Source: Gordius sp. MW1
Taxonomy: Eukaryota > Nematomorpha > Gordioida > Gordea > Gordiidae
Assembly: GCA_964036665.1 (NCBI GenBank)
Contig: OZ038528.1
Location: forward strand, 9,616,501 to 9,680,500
Direction: 5' to 3'
DNA: 64,000 bases
Part shown: in pieces, positions 49,877 through 62,600 of the stretch
Layout of the letters: each line of letters begins with the position of its first letter
Numbering within the stretch: the first letter of the stretch is position 1
Notes under the pieces: generated by a model
Told to the model about the DNA's origin: nothing
The model's database searches: none
The model's input: the letters and a program-made list of their open reading frames with translations, nothing else
Program-made: the position numbers and the translations under genes

Positions 49877-52800
49877 GCATACGGTTGATATGTGAAAAAT
49901 TTTGAGGTAAAAATATTTATTTTTTTCGATTCTATGTGAAAGAGCATGAAAAAATATATAAAAGTAAGCCAATTTGAGAATCCTATTATCCTCGATTTAC
50001 TTCCGAAAAGAGGTTTTAAGCTGCCAGAACTATTCATTTTGACAAAAGACAACGTTTTATTGTTGCGATTAGTTTGTTGTATCGCAACGTGAGTGCTTAA
50101 TTTTTGAAAATGGCTCTATGCGATCATAATTTCAAAGTAATAGTTTTCAGATTCTGATAAATTTTTACTTGGGATCATAGAAAGACGTCTGAAAACGACA
50201 CTTTCATCGGATGCATACGGTTGAAAGAAAAATATGTGAAAAATTTTGAGGTAAAAATATTTATTTTTTTCGATTCTATGTGAAAGAGCATGAAAAAATA
50301 TATAAAAGTAAGCCAATTTGAGAATCCTATTATCCTCGATTGACTTCCGAAAAGAGGTTTTAAGCTGCCAGAACTATTCATTTTGACAAAAGACAACGTT
50401 TTATTGTTGCGATTAGTTTGTTGTATCGCAACGTGAGTGCTTAATTTTTGAAAATGGCTCTATGCGATCATAATTTCAAAGTAATAGTTTTCAGATTCTG
50501 ATAAATTTTTACTTGGGATCATAGAAAGACGTCTGAAAACGACACTTTCATCGGATGCATACGGTTGAAAGAAAAATATGTGAAAAATTTTGAGGTAAAA
50601 ATATTTATTTTTTTCGATTCTATGTGAAAGAGCATGAAAAAATATATAAAAGTAAGCCAATTTGAGAATCCTATTATCCTCGATTGACTTCCGAAAAGAG
50701 GTTTTAAGCTGCGAGAACTATCATTTTGACAAAAGACAACGTTTTATTGTTGCGATTAGTTTGTTGTATCGCAACGTGAGTGCTTAATTTTTCAAAAATG
50801 CACTATGCGATCATGATTTTAAAGTAATAGTTTTCTGATTCTGATAAATTTTTAATTTTTATCATCGAAACCACGTCTGAAAACGACAACTTTCATCGGA
50901 TGCATACGGTTCAAAGAAAAATATGTGAAAAATTTTGAGGTAAAAATTTTTTTTCAATTCTATGTGAAAAAGCATAAAAAAATATATAAAAGTAAGCCAA
51001 TTTGAGAATCCTATTATCCTCGATTGACTTCCGAAAAGAGGTTTTAAGTTGCGAGAACTATCATTTTGACAAAAGACAACGTTTTATTGTTGCGATTAGT
51101 TTGTTGTATCGCAACGTGAGTGCTTAATTTTTCAAAAATGCACTATGCGATCATGATTTTAAAGTAATAGTTTTCTGATTCTAATAAATTTTTAATTTTT
51201 ATCATCGAAACCACGTCTGAAAACGACAACTTTCATCGGATGCATACGGTTGATATGTGAAAAATTTTGAGGTAAAAATATTTATTTTTTTCGATTCTAT
51301 GTGAAAGAGCATGAAAAAATATATAAAAGTAAGCCAATTTGAGAATCCTATTATCCTCGATTTACTTCCGAAAAGAGGTTTTAAGCTGCCAGAACTATTC
51401 ATTTTGACAAAAGACAACGTTTTATTGTTGCGATTAGTTTGTTGTATCGCAACGTGAGTGCTTAATTTTTGAAAATGGCTCTATGCGATCATAATTTCAA
51501 AGTAATAGTTTTCAGATTCTGATAAATTTTTAATTTTTATCATCGAAACCACGTCTGAAAACGACAACTTTCATCGGATGCATACGGTTGATATGTGAAA
51601 AATTTTGAGGTAAAAATATTTATTTTTTTCGATTCTATGTGAAAGAGCATGAAAAAATATATAAAAGTAAGCCAATTTGAGAATCCTATTATCCTCGATT
51701 GACTTCCGAAAAGAGGTTTTAAGCTGCGAGAACTATCATTTTGACAAAAGACAACGTTTTATTGTTGCGATTAGTTTGTTGTATCGCAACGTGAGTGCTT
51801 AATTTTTCAAAAATGCACTATGCGATCATGATTTTAAAGTAATAGTTTTCTGATTCTGATAAATTTTTAATTTTTATCATCGAAACCACGTCTGAAAACG
51901 ACAACTTTCATCGGATGCATACGGTTCAAAGAAAAATATGTGAAAAATTTTGAGGTAAAAATATTTTTTTTTTCAATTCTATGTGAAAAAGCATAAAAAA
52001 ATATATAAAAGTAAGCCAATTTGAGAATCCTATTATCCTCGATTTACTTCCGAAAAGAGGTTTTAAGCTGCCAGAACTATTCATTTTGACAAAAGACAAC
52101 GTTTTATTGTTGCGATTAGTTTGTTGTATCGCAACGTGAGTGCTTAATTTTTGAAAATGGCTCTATGCGATCATAATTTCAAAGTAATAGTTTTCAGATT
52201 CTGATAAATTTTTACTTGGGATCATAGAAAGACGTCTGAAAACGACACTTTCATCGGATGCATACGGTTGAAAGAAAAATATGTGAAAAATTTTGAGGTA
52301 AAAATATTTATTTTTTTCGATTCTATGTGAAAGAGCATGAAAAAATATATAAAAGTAAGCCAATTTGAGAATCCTATTATCCTCGATTGACTTCCGAAAA
52401 GAGGTTTTAAGCTGCGAGAACTATCATTTTGACAAAAGACAACGTTTTATTGGTGCGATTAGTTCGTTGTATCGCAACGTGAGTGCTTAATTTTTCAAAA
52501 ATGCACTATGCGATCATGATTTTAAAGTAATAGTTTTCTGATTCTGATAAATTTTTAATTTTTATCATCGAAACCACGTCTGAAAACGACAACTTTCATC
52601 GGATGCATACGGTTCAAAGAAAAATATGTGAAAAATTTTGAGGTAAAAATATTTTTTTTTTCAATTCTATGTGAAAAAGCATAAAAAAATATATAAAAGT
52701 AAGCCAATTTGAGAATCCTATTATCCTCGATTGACTTCCGAAAAGAGGTTTTAAGTTGCGAGAACTATCATTTTGACAAAAGACAACGTTTTATTGTTGC

Positions 52801-54322
52801 GATTAGTTTGTTGTATCGCAACGTGAGTGCTTAATTTTTCAAGAATGTACTATGCGATCATGATTTTAAAGTAATAGTTTTCTGATTCTAATAAATTTTT
52901 AATTTTTATCATCGAAACCACGTCTGAAAACGACAACTTTCATCGGATGCATACGGTTCAAAGAAAAATATGTGAAAAATTTTGAGGTAAAAATATTTTT
53001 TTTTTCAATTCTATGTGAAAAAGCATAAAAAAATATATAAAAGTAAGCCAATTTGAGAATCCTATTATCCTCGATTTACTTCCGAAAAGAGGTTTTAAGC
53101 TGCCAGAACTATTCATTTTGACAAAAGACAACGTTTTATTGTTGCGATTAGTTTGTTGTATCGCAACGTGAGTGCTTAATTTTTGAAAATGGCTCTATGC
53201 GATCATAATTTCAAAGTAATAGTTTTCAGATTCTGATAAATTTTTACTTGGGATCATAGAAAGACGTCTGAAAACGACACTTTCATCGGATGCATACGGT
53301 TGAAAGAAAAATATGTGAAAAATTTTGAGGTAAAAATATTTATTTTTTTCGATTCTATGTGAAAGAGCATGAAAAAATATATAAAAGTAAGCCAATTTGA
53401 GAATCCTATTATCCTCGATTGACTTCCGAAAAGAGGTTTTAATGCGAGAACTATCATTTTGACAAAAGACAACGTTTTATTGTTGCGATTAGTTTGTTGT
53501 ATCGCAACGTGAGTGCTTAATTTTTCAAAAATGCACTATGCGATCATGATTTTAAAGTAATAGTTTTCTGATTCTGATAAATTTTTAATTTTTATCATCG
53601 AAACCACGTCTGAAAACGACAACTTTCATCGGATGCATACGGTTCAAAGAAAAATATGTGAAAAATTTTGAGGTAAAAATATTTTTTTTTTCAATTCTAT
53701 GTGAAAAAGCATAAAAAAATATATAAAAGTAAGCCAATTTGAAAATCCTATTATCCTCGATTTACTTCCGAAAAGAGGTTTTAAGCTGCCAGAACTATTC
53801 ATTTTGACAAAAGACAACGTTTTATTGTTGCGATTAGTTTGTTGTATCGCAACGTGAGTGCTTAATTTTTGAAAATGGCTCTATGCGATCATAATTTCAA
53901 AGTAATAGTTTTCAGATTCTGATAAATTTTTACTTGGGATCATAGAAAGACGTCTGAAAACGACACTTTCATCGGATGCATACGGTTGAAAGAAAAATAT
54001 GTGAAAAATTTTGAGGTAAAAATATTTATTTTTTTCGATTCTATGTGAAAAAGCATAAAAAAATATATAAAAGTAAGCCAATTTGAGAATCCTATTATCC
54101 TTGATTGACTTCCGAAAAGAGGTTTTAAGCTGCGAGAACTATCATTTTGACAAAAGACAACGTTTTATTGTTGCGATTAGTTTGTTGTATCGCAACGTGA
54201 GTGCTTAATTTTTCAAAAATGCACTATGCGATCATGATTTTAAAGTAATAGTTTTCTGATTCTGATAAATTTTTAATTTTTATCATCGAAACCACGTCTG
54301 AAAACGACAACTTTCATCGGAT
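49877..54322 (+). repeat. Domain 4: irregular 13-monomer stretch of U, V, W and T types
   Basis: Monomer starts are 49877 U/V, 50213 V, 50557 W, 50902 T, 51242 U/V, 51580 U, 51917 T/V, 52260 W, 52605 T, 52949 T/V, 53292 W, 53635 T/V and 53978. The T-V-W theme of domain 3 returns without a stable period. Private changes include a shortened T-run near 50,947, TTGGTGCGATTAGTTCG near 52,451 (also near 27,007, 55,873 and 61,233), CAAGAATGTAC near 52,840 and TTTTAATGCGAG near 53,440. The monomer at 51242 switches from a V body to a TAATTTTTAT tail near 51,530, so it is chimeric. Confidence 0.85.
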
Positions 54323-57300
54323 GCATACGGTTCAAAGAAAAATATGTGAAAAATTTTGAGGTAAAAATATTTTTTTTTTCAATTCTATGTGAAAAAGCAT
54401 AAAAAAATATATAAAAGTAAGCCAATTTGAGAATCCTATTATCCTCGATTGACTTCCGAAAAGAGGTTTTAAGTTGCGAGAACTATCATTTTGACAAAAG
54501 ACAACGTTTTATTGTTGCGATTAGTTTGTTGTATCGCAACGTGAGTGCTTAATTTTTCAAAAATGCACTATGCGATCATGATTTTAAAGTAATAGTTTTC
54601 TGATTCTAATAAATTTTTAATTTTTATCATCGAAACCACGTCTGAAAACGACAACTTTCATCGGATGCATACGGTTGATATGTGAAAAATTTTGAGGTAA
54701 AAATATTTATTTTTTTCGATTCTATGTGAAAGAGCATGAAAAAATATATAAAAGTAAGCCAATTTGAGAATCCTATTATCCTCGATTGACTTCCGAAAAG
54801 AGGTTTTAAGTTGCGAGAACTATCATTTTGACAAAAGACAACGTTTTATTGTTGCGATTAGTTTGTTGTATCGCAACGTGAGTGCTTAATTTTTCAAAAA
54901 TGCACTATGCGATCATGATTTTAAAGTAATAGTTTTCTGATTCTAATAAATTTTTAATTTTTATCATCGAAACCACGTCTGAAAACGACAACTTTCATCG
55001 GATGCATACGGTTGATATGTGAAAAATTTTGAGGTAAAAATATTTATTTTTTTCGATTCTATGTGAAAGAGCATGAAAAAATATATAAAAGTAAGCCAAT
55101 TTGAGAATCCTATTATCCTCGATTGACTTCCGAAAAGAGGTTTTAAGCTGCGAGAACTATCATTTTGACAAAAGACAACGTTTTATTGTTGCGATTAGTT
55201 TGTTGTATCGCAACGTGAGTGCTTAATTTTTCAAAAATGCACTATGCGATCATGATTTTAAAGTAATAGTTTTCTGATTCTGATAAATTTTTAATTTTTA
55301 TCATCGAAACCACGTCTGAAAACGACAACTTTCATCGGATGCATACGGTTCAAAGAAAAATATGTGAAAAATTTTGAGGTAAAAATATTTTTTTTTTCAA
55401 TTCTATGTGAAAAAGCATAAAAAAATATATAAAAGTAAGCCAATTTGAGAATCCTATTATCCTCGATTTACTTCCGAAAAGAGGTTTTAAGCTGCCAGAA
55501 CTATTCATTTTGACAAAAGACAACGTTTTATTGTTGCGATTAGTTTGTTGTATCGCAACGTGAGTGCTTAATTTTTGAAAATGGCTCTATGCGATCATAA
55601 TTTCAAAGTAATAGTTTTCAGATTCTGATAAATTTTTACTTGGGATCATAGAAAGACGTCTGAAAACGACACTTTCATCGGATGCATACGGTTGAAAGAA
55701 AAATATGTGAAAAATTTTGAGGTAAAAATATTTATTTTTTTCGATTCTATGTGAAAGAGCATGAAAAAATATATAAAAGTAAGCCAATTTGAGAATCCTA
55801 TTATCCTCGATTGACTTCCGAAAAGAGGTTTTAAGCTGCGAGAACTATCATTTTGACAAAAGACAACGTTTTATTGGTGCGATTAGTTCGTTGTATCGCA
55901 ACGTGAGTGCTTAATTTTTCAAAAATGCACTATGCGATCATGATTTTAAAGTAATAGTTTTCTGATTCTGATAAATTTTTAATTTTTATCATCGAAACCA
56001 CGTCTGAAAACGACAACTTTCATCGGATGCATACGGTTCAAAGAAAAATATGTGAAAAATTTTGAGGTAAAAATATTTTTTTTTTCAATTCTATGTGAAA
56101 AAGCATAAAAAAATATATAAAAGTAAGATATTGAGAATCCTATTATCCTCGATTGACTTCCGAAAAGAGGTTTTAAGTTGCGAGAACTATCATTTTGACA
56201 AAAGACAACGTTTTATTGTTGCGATTAGTTTGTTGTATCGCAACGTGAGTGCTTAATTTTTCAAGAATGTACTATGCGATCATGATTTTAAAGTAATAGT
56301 TTTCTGATTCTAATAAATTTTTAATTTTTATCATCGAAACCACGTCTGAAAACGACAACTTTCATCGGATGCATACGGTTGATATGTGAAAAATTTTGAG
56401 GTAAAAATATTTTTTTTTTTCGATTCTATGTGAAAGAGCATGAAAAAATATATAAAAGTAAGCCAATTTGAGAATCCTATTATCCTCGATTTACTTCCGA
56501 AAAGAGGTTTTAAGCTGCCAGAACTATTCATTTTGACAAAAGACAACGTTTTATTGTTGCGATTAGTTTGTTGTATCGCAACGTGAGTGCTTAATTTTTG
56601 AAAATGGCTCTATGCGATCATAATTTCAAAGTAATAGTTTTCAGATTCTGATAAATTTTTACTTGGGATCATAGAAAGACGTCTGAAAACGACACTTTCA
56701 TCGGATGCATACGGTTGAAAGAAAAATATGTGAAAAATTTTGAGGTTAAAATATTTTCGATTCTATGTGAAAGAGCATGAAAAAATATATAAAAGTAAGC
56801 CAATTTGAGAATCCTATTATATTCGATTGACTTCCGAAAAGAGGTTTTAAGCTGCGAGAACTATTATTTTGACAAAAGGCAACGTTTTATTGTTGCGATT
56901 AGTTTGTTGTATCGCAACGTGATGCTTAATTTTTGAAAATGGCTCTATGCGATCATGATTTCAAAGTAATAGTTTTTAGATTCTGATAAATTTTTACTTG
57001 GGATCATGGAAACCACGTCTGAAAACGACAACTTTCATCGGATGAATACGGTTCAAAGAAAAATATGTGAAAAATTTTGAGGTAAAAATATTTATTTTTT
57101 TCGATTCTATGTGAAAGGGCATAAAAAAATATATAAAAGTAAGCCAATTTGAGAATCCTATTATCCTCGATTGACTTCCGAAAAGAGGTTTAAAGCTGCG
57201 AGAACTATCATTTTGACAAAAGACAACGTTTTATTGTTGCGATTAGTTTGTTGTATCGCAACGTGAGTGCTTAATTTTTGAAAATGGCTCTATGCGATCA

Positions 57301-59682
57301 CGATTTCAAAGTAATAGTTTTCTGATTCTGATAAATTTTTACTTTTTATCATCGAAACCACGTCTGAAAACGACAACTTTCATCGGATGCATACGGTTGA
57401 AAGAAAAATAGGTGAAAAATTTTGAGGTAAAAATATTTATTTTTTTCGATTCTATGTGAAAGAGCATAAAAAAATATAAGTAAGCCAATTTGAGAATCCT
57501 ATTATCCTCGATTTACTTCCGAAAAGAGGTTTTAAGCTGCCAGAACTATTCATTTTGACAAAAGACAACGTTTTATTGTTGCGATTAGTTTGTTGTATCG
57601 CAATGTGAGTGCTTAATTTTTGAAAATGGCTCTATGCGATTATGATTTCAAAGTAATAGTTTTCAGATTCTGATAAATTTTTACTTGGGATCATAGAAAG
57701 ACGTCTGAAAACGACAACTTTCATCGGATGCATACGGTTGAAAGAAAAATATGTGAAAAATTTTGAGGTAAAAATATTTATTTTTTTCGATTCTATGTGA
57801 AAGAGCATGAAAAAATATATAAAAGTAAGCCAATTTGAGAATCCTATTATTCTCGATTTGCTTCCGAAAAGAGGTTTAAGCTGAGAGAACTATTCATTTT
57901 GACAAAAGGCAACGTTTTATTGTTGCGATTAGTTTGTTGTATCGCAACCTGAGTGCTTAATTTTTGAAAATGGCTCTATGCGATTATGATTGAAAGTAAT
58001 AGTTTTCAGATTCTGATAAATTTTTACTTGGGATCATAGAAAGACGTCTGAAAACGAAAACTTTCATCGGATGCATACGGTTGAAAGAAAAATATGTGAA
58101 AAATTTTGAGGTAAAAATATTTATTTTTTTCGATTCTATGTGAAAGAGCATGAAAAAATATATAAAAGTAAGCCAATTTGAGAATCCTATTATTCTCGAT
58201 TTGCTTCCGAAAAGAGGTTTAAGCTGAGAGAACTATTCATTTTGACAAAGGCAACGTTTTATTGTTGCGATTAGTTTGTTGTATCGCAACGTGATGCTTA
58301 ATTTTTAAAAATGGCTCTATGCGATCATGATTTCAAAGTAATAGTTTTCAGATTCTGATAAATTTTTACTTGGGATCATAGAAACCACGTCTGAAAACGA
58401 AAACTTTCATCGAATGCATACGGTTGAAAGAAAAATATGTAAAAAATTTTGAGGTAAAAATATTTATTTTTTTCGATTCTATGTGAAAGAGCATGAAAAA
58501 ATATATAAGAGTAAGCCAATTTGAGAATCCTATTATTCTCGATTTGCTTCCGAAAAGAGGTTTAAGCTGAGAGAACTATTCATTTTGACAAAAGGCAACG
58601 TTTTATTGTTGCGATTAGTTTGTTGTATCGCAACCTGATTGCTTAATTTTTGAAAATGGCTCTATGCGATTATGATTCAAAGTAATAGTTTTCTGATTCT
58701 GATAAATTTTTACTTTTTATCATCGAAACCACGTCTGAAAACGACAACTTTCATCGGATGCATACGGTTGAAAGAAAAATAGGTGAAAAATTTTGAGGTA
58801 AAAATATTTATTTTTTTCTATTCTATGTGAAAGAGCATGAAAAAGTATATAAAAGTAAGCCAATTTGAGAATCCTATTATATTCGATTGACTTCCGAAAA
58901 GAGGTTTTAAGCTGCGAGAACTATCATTTTGACAAAAGGCAACGTTTTATTGTTGCGATTAGTTTGTTGTATCGCAACGTGAGTGCTTAATTTTTGAAAA
59001 TGGCTTATGCGATCATGATTTCAAAGTAATAGTTTTCAGATTTTGATAAATTTTTACTTGGGATCATAGAAAGACGTCTGAAAACGACAACTTTCATCGG
59101 ATGCATAATCCTATTATCCTCGATTTACTTCCGAAGAGGTTTTAAGCTGCCAGAACTATTCATTTTGACAAAAGACAACGTTTTATTGTTGCGATTAGTT
59201 TGTTGTATCGCAACGTGAGTGCTTAATTTTTGAAAATGGCTCTATGCGATCATGATTTCAAAGTAATAGTTTTCAGATTTTGATAAATTTTTACTTGGGA
59301 TCATAGAAAGACGTCTGAAAACGACAACTTTCATCGGATGCATACGTGAAAGAAAAATATGTGAATAATTTTGAGGTAAAAATATTTATTTTTTTCGATT
59401 CTATGTGAAAGAGCATGAAAAAATATATAAAAGTAAGCCAATTTGAGAATCCTATTATCCTCGATTGACTTCTGAAAAGAGGTTTTAAGCTGCGAGAACT
59501 ATCATTTTGACAAAAGACAACGTTTTATTGTTGCGATTAGTTTGTTGTATCGCAACGTGAGTGCTTAATTTTTCAAAAATGCACTATGCGATCATGATTT
59601 TAAAGTAATAGTTTTCTGATTCTGATAAATTTTTAATTTTTATCATCGAAACCACGTCTGAAAACGACAACTTTCATCGGAT
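54323..59682 (+). repeat. Domain 4: 16-mer HOR unit, copy 1 (5,360 bp)
   Basis: Monomer starts are 54323 T, 54667 U, 55004 U, 55341 T/V, 55684 W, 56029 T, 56371 U/V, 56707 X, 57044 Q', 57389 Y, 57730, 58073, 58416, 58760, 59103 (truncated) and 59340 S-like. The unit joins a domain 3-type core (T-U-U-T/V-W-T) to the X-Q'-Y trio and most of the 7-mer. The part from 56707 matches that from 44264 at an offset of 12,443 bp, then 12,441 bp after the truncated monomer. Private markers include AAGTAAGATATTGAG near 56,125, CTATTATTTTG near 56,862 and ATAAGAGTAAG near 58,506. Confidence 0.92.
59103..59339 (+). repeat. Truncated monomer, 237 bp (copy 3)
   Basis: It has the same deletion junction as the copies at 46660 and 48951, with a further 2-nt loss (CCGAAGAGG for CCGAAAAGAGG). 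It sits inside the first 16-mer unit. Confidence 0.95.
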
Positions 59683-62600
59683 GCATACGGTTCAAAGAAA
59701 AATATGTGAAAAATTTTGAGGTAAAAATATTTTTTTTTTCAATTCTATGTGAAAAAGCATAAAAAAATATATAAAAGTAAGCCAATTTGAGAATCCTATT
59801 ATCCTCGATTGACTTCCGAAAAGAGGTTTTAAGTTGCGAGAACTATCATTTTGACAAAAGACAACGTTTTATTGTTGCGATTAGTTTGTTGTATCGCAAC
59901 GTGAGTGCTTAATTTTTCAAAAATGCACTATGCGATCATGATTTTAAAGTAATAGTTTTCTGATTCTAATAAATTTTTAATTTTTATCATCGAAACCACG
60001 TCTGAAAACGACAACTTTCATCGGATCCATACGGTTGATATGTGAAAAATTTTGAGGTAAAAATATTTATTTTTTTCGATTCTATGTGAAAGAGCATGAA
60101 AAAATATATAAAAGTAAGCCAATTTGAGAATCCTATTATCCTCGATTGACTTCCGAAAAGAGGTTTTAAGTTGCGAGAACTATCATTTTGACAAAAGACA
60201 ACGTTTTATTGTTGCGATTAGTTTGTTGTATCGCAACGTGAGTGCTTAATTTTTCAAAAATGCACTATGCGATCATGATTTTAAAGTAATAGTTTTCTGA
60301 TTCTAATAAATTTTTAATTTTTATCATCGAAACCACGTCTGAAAACGACAACTTTCATCGGATGCATACGGTTGATATGTGAAAAATTTTGAGGTAAAAA
60401 TATTTATTTTTTTCGATTCTATGTGAAAGAGCATGAAAAAATATATAAAAGTAAGCCAATTTGAGAATCCTATTATCCTCGATTGACTTCCGAAAAGAGG
60501 TTTTAAGCTGCGAGAACTATCATTTTGACAAAAGACAACGTTTTATTGTTGCGATTAGTTTGTTGTATCGCAACGTGAGTGCTTAATTTTTCAAAAATGC
60601 ACTATGCGATCATGATTTTAAAGTAATAGTTTTCTGATTCTGATAAATTTTTAATTTTTATCATCGAAACCACGTCTGAAAACGACAACTTTCATCGGAT
60701 GCATACGGTTCAAAGAAAAATATGTGAAAAATTTTGAGGTAAAAATATTTTTTTTTTCAATTCTATGTGAAAAAGCATAAAAAAATATATAAAAGTAAGC
60801 CAATTTGAGAATCCTATTATCCTCGATTTACTTCCGAAAAGAGGTTTTAAGCTGCCAGAACTATTCATTTTGACAAAAGACAACGTTTTATTGTTGCGAT
60901 TAGTTTGTTGTATCGCAACGTGAGTGCTTAATTTTTGAAAATGGCTCTATGCGATCATAATTTCAAAGTAATAGTTTTCAGATTCTGATAAATTTTTACT
61001 TGGGATCATAGAAAGACGTCTGAAAACGACACTTTCATCGGATGCATACGGTTGAAAGAAAAATATGTGAAAAATTTTGAGGTAAAAATATTTATTTTTT
61101 TCGATTCTATGTGAAAGAGCATGAAAAAATATATAAAAGTAAGCCAATTTGAGAATCCTATTATCCTCGATTGACTTCCGAAAAGAGGTTTTAAGCTGCG
61201 AGAACTATCATTTTGACAAAAGACAACGTTTTATTGGTGCGATTAGTTCGTTGTATCGCAACGTGAGTGCTTAATTTTTCAAAAATGCACTATGCGATCA
61301 TGATTTTAAAGTAATAGTTTTCTGATTCTGATAAATTTTTAATTTTTATCATCGAAACCACGTCTGAAAACGACAACTTTCATCGGATGCATACGGTTCA
61401 AAGAAAAATATGTGAAAAATTTTGAGGTAAAAATATTTTTTTTTTCAATTCTATGTGAAAAAGCATAAAAAAATATATAAAAGTAAGATATTGAGAATCC
61501 TATTATCCTCGATTGACTTCCGAAAAGAGGTTTTAAGTTGCGAGAACTATCATTTTGACAAAAGACAACGTTTTATTGTTGCGATTAGTTTGTTGTATCG
61601 CAACGTGAGTGCTTAATTTTTCAAGAATGTACTATGCGATCATGATTTTAAAGTAATAGTTTTCTGATTCTAATAAATTTTTAATTTTTATCATCGAAAC
61701 CACGTCTGAAAACGACAACTTTCATCGGATGCATACGGTTGATATGTGAAAAATTTTGAGGTAAAAATATTTTTTTTTTTCGATTCTATGTGAAAGAGCA
61801 TGAAAAAATATATAAAAGTAAGCCAATTTGAGAATCCTATTATCCTCGATTTACTTCCGAAAAGAGGTTTTAAGCTGCCAGAACTATTCATTTTGACAAA
61901 AGACAACGTTTTATTGTTGCGATTAGTTTGTTGTATCGCAACGTGAGTGCTTAATTTTTGAAAATGGCTCTATGCGATCATAATTTCAAAGTAATAGTTT
62001 TCAGATTCTGATAAATTTTTACTTGGGATCATAGAAAGACGTCTGAAAACGACACTTTCATCGGATGCATACGGTTGAAAGAAAAATATGTGAAAAATTT
62101 TGAGGTTAAAATATTTTCGATTCTATGTGAAAGAGCATGAAAAAATATATAAAAGTAAGCCAATTTGAGAATCCTATTATATTCGATTGACTTCCGAAAA
62201 GAGGTTTTAAGCTGCGAGAACTATTATTTTGACAAAAGGCAACGTTTTATTGTTGCGATTAGTTTGTTGTATCGCAACGTGATGCTTAATTTTTGAAAAT
62301 GGCTCTATGCGATCATGATTTCAAAGTAATAGTTTTTAGATTCTGATAAATTTTTACTTGGGATCATGGAAACCACGTCTGAAAACGACAACTTTCATCG
62401 GATGAATACGGTTCAAAGAAAAATATGTGAAAAATTTTGAGGTAAAAATATTTATTTTTTTCGATTCTATGTGAAAGGGCATAAAAAAATATATAAAAGT
62501 AAGCCAATTTGAGAATCCTATTATCCTCGATTGACTTCCGAAAAGAGGTTTAAAGCTGCGAGAACTATCATTTTGACAAAAGACAACGTTTTATTGTTGC

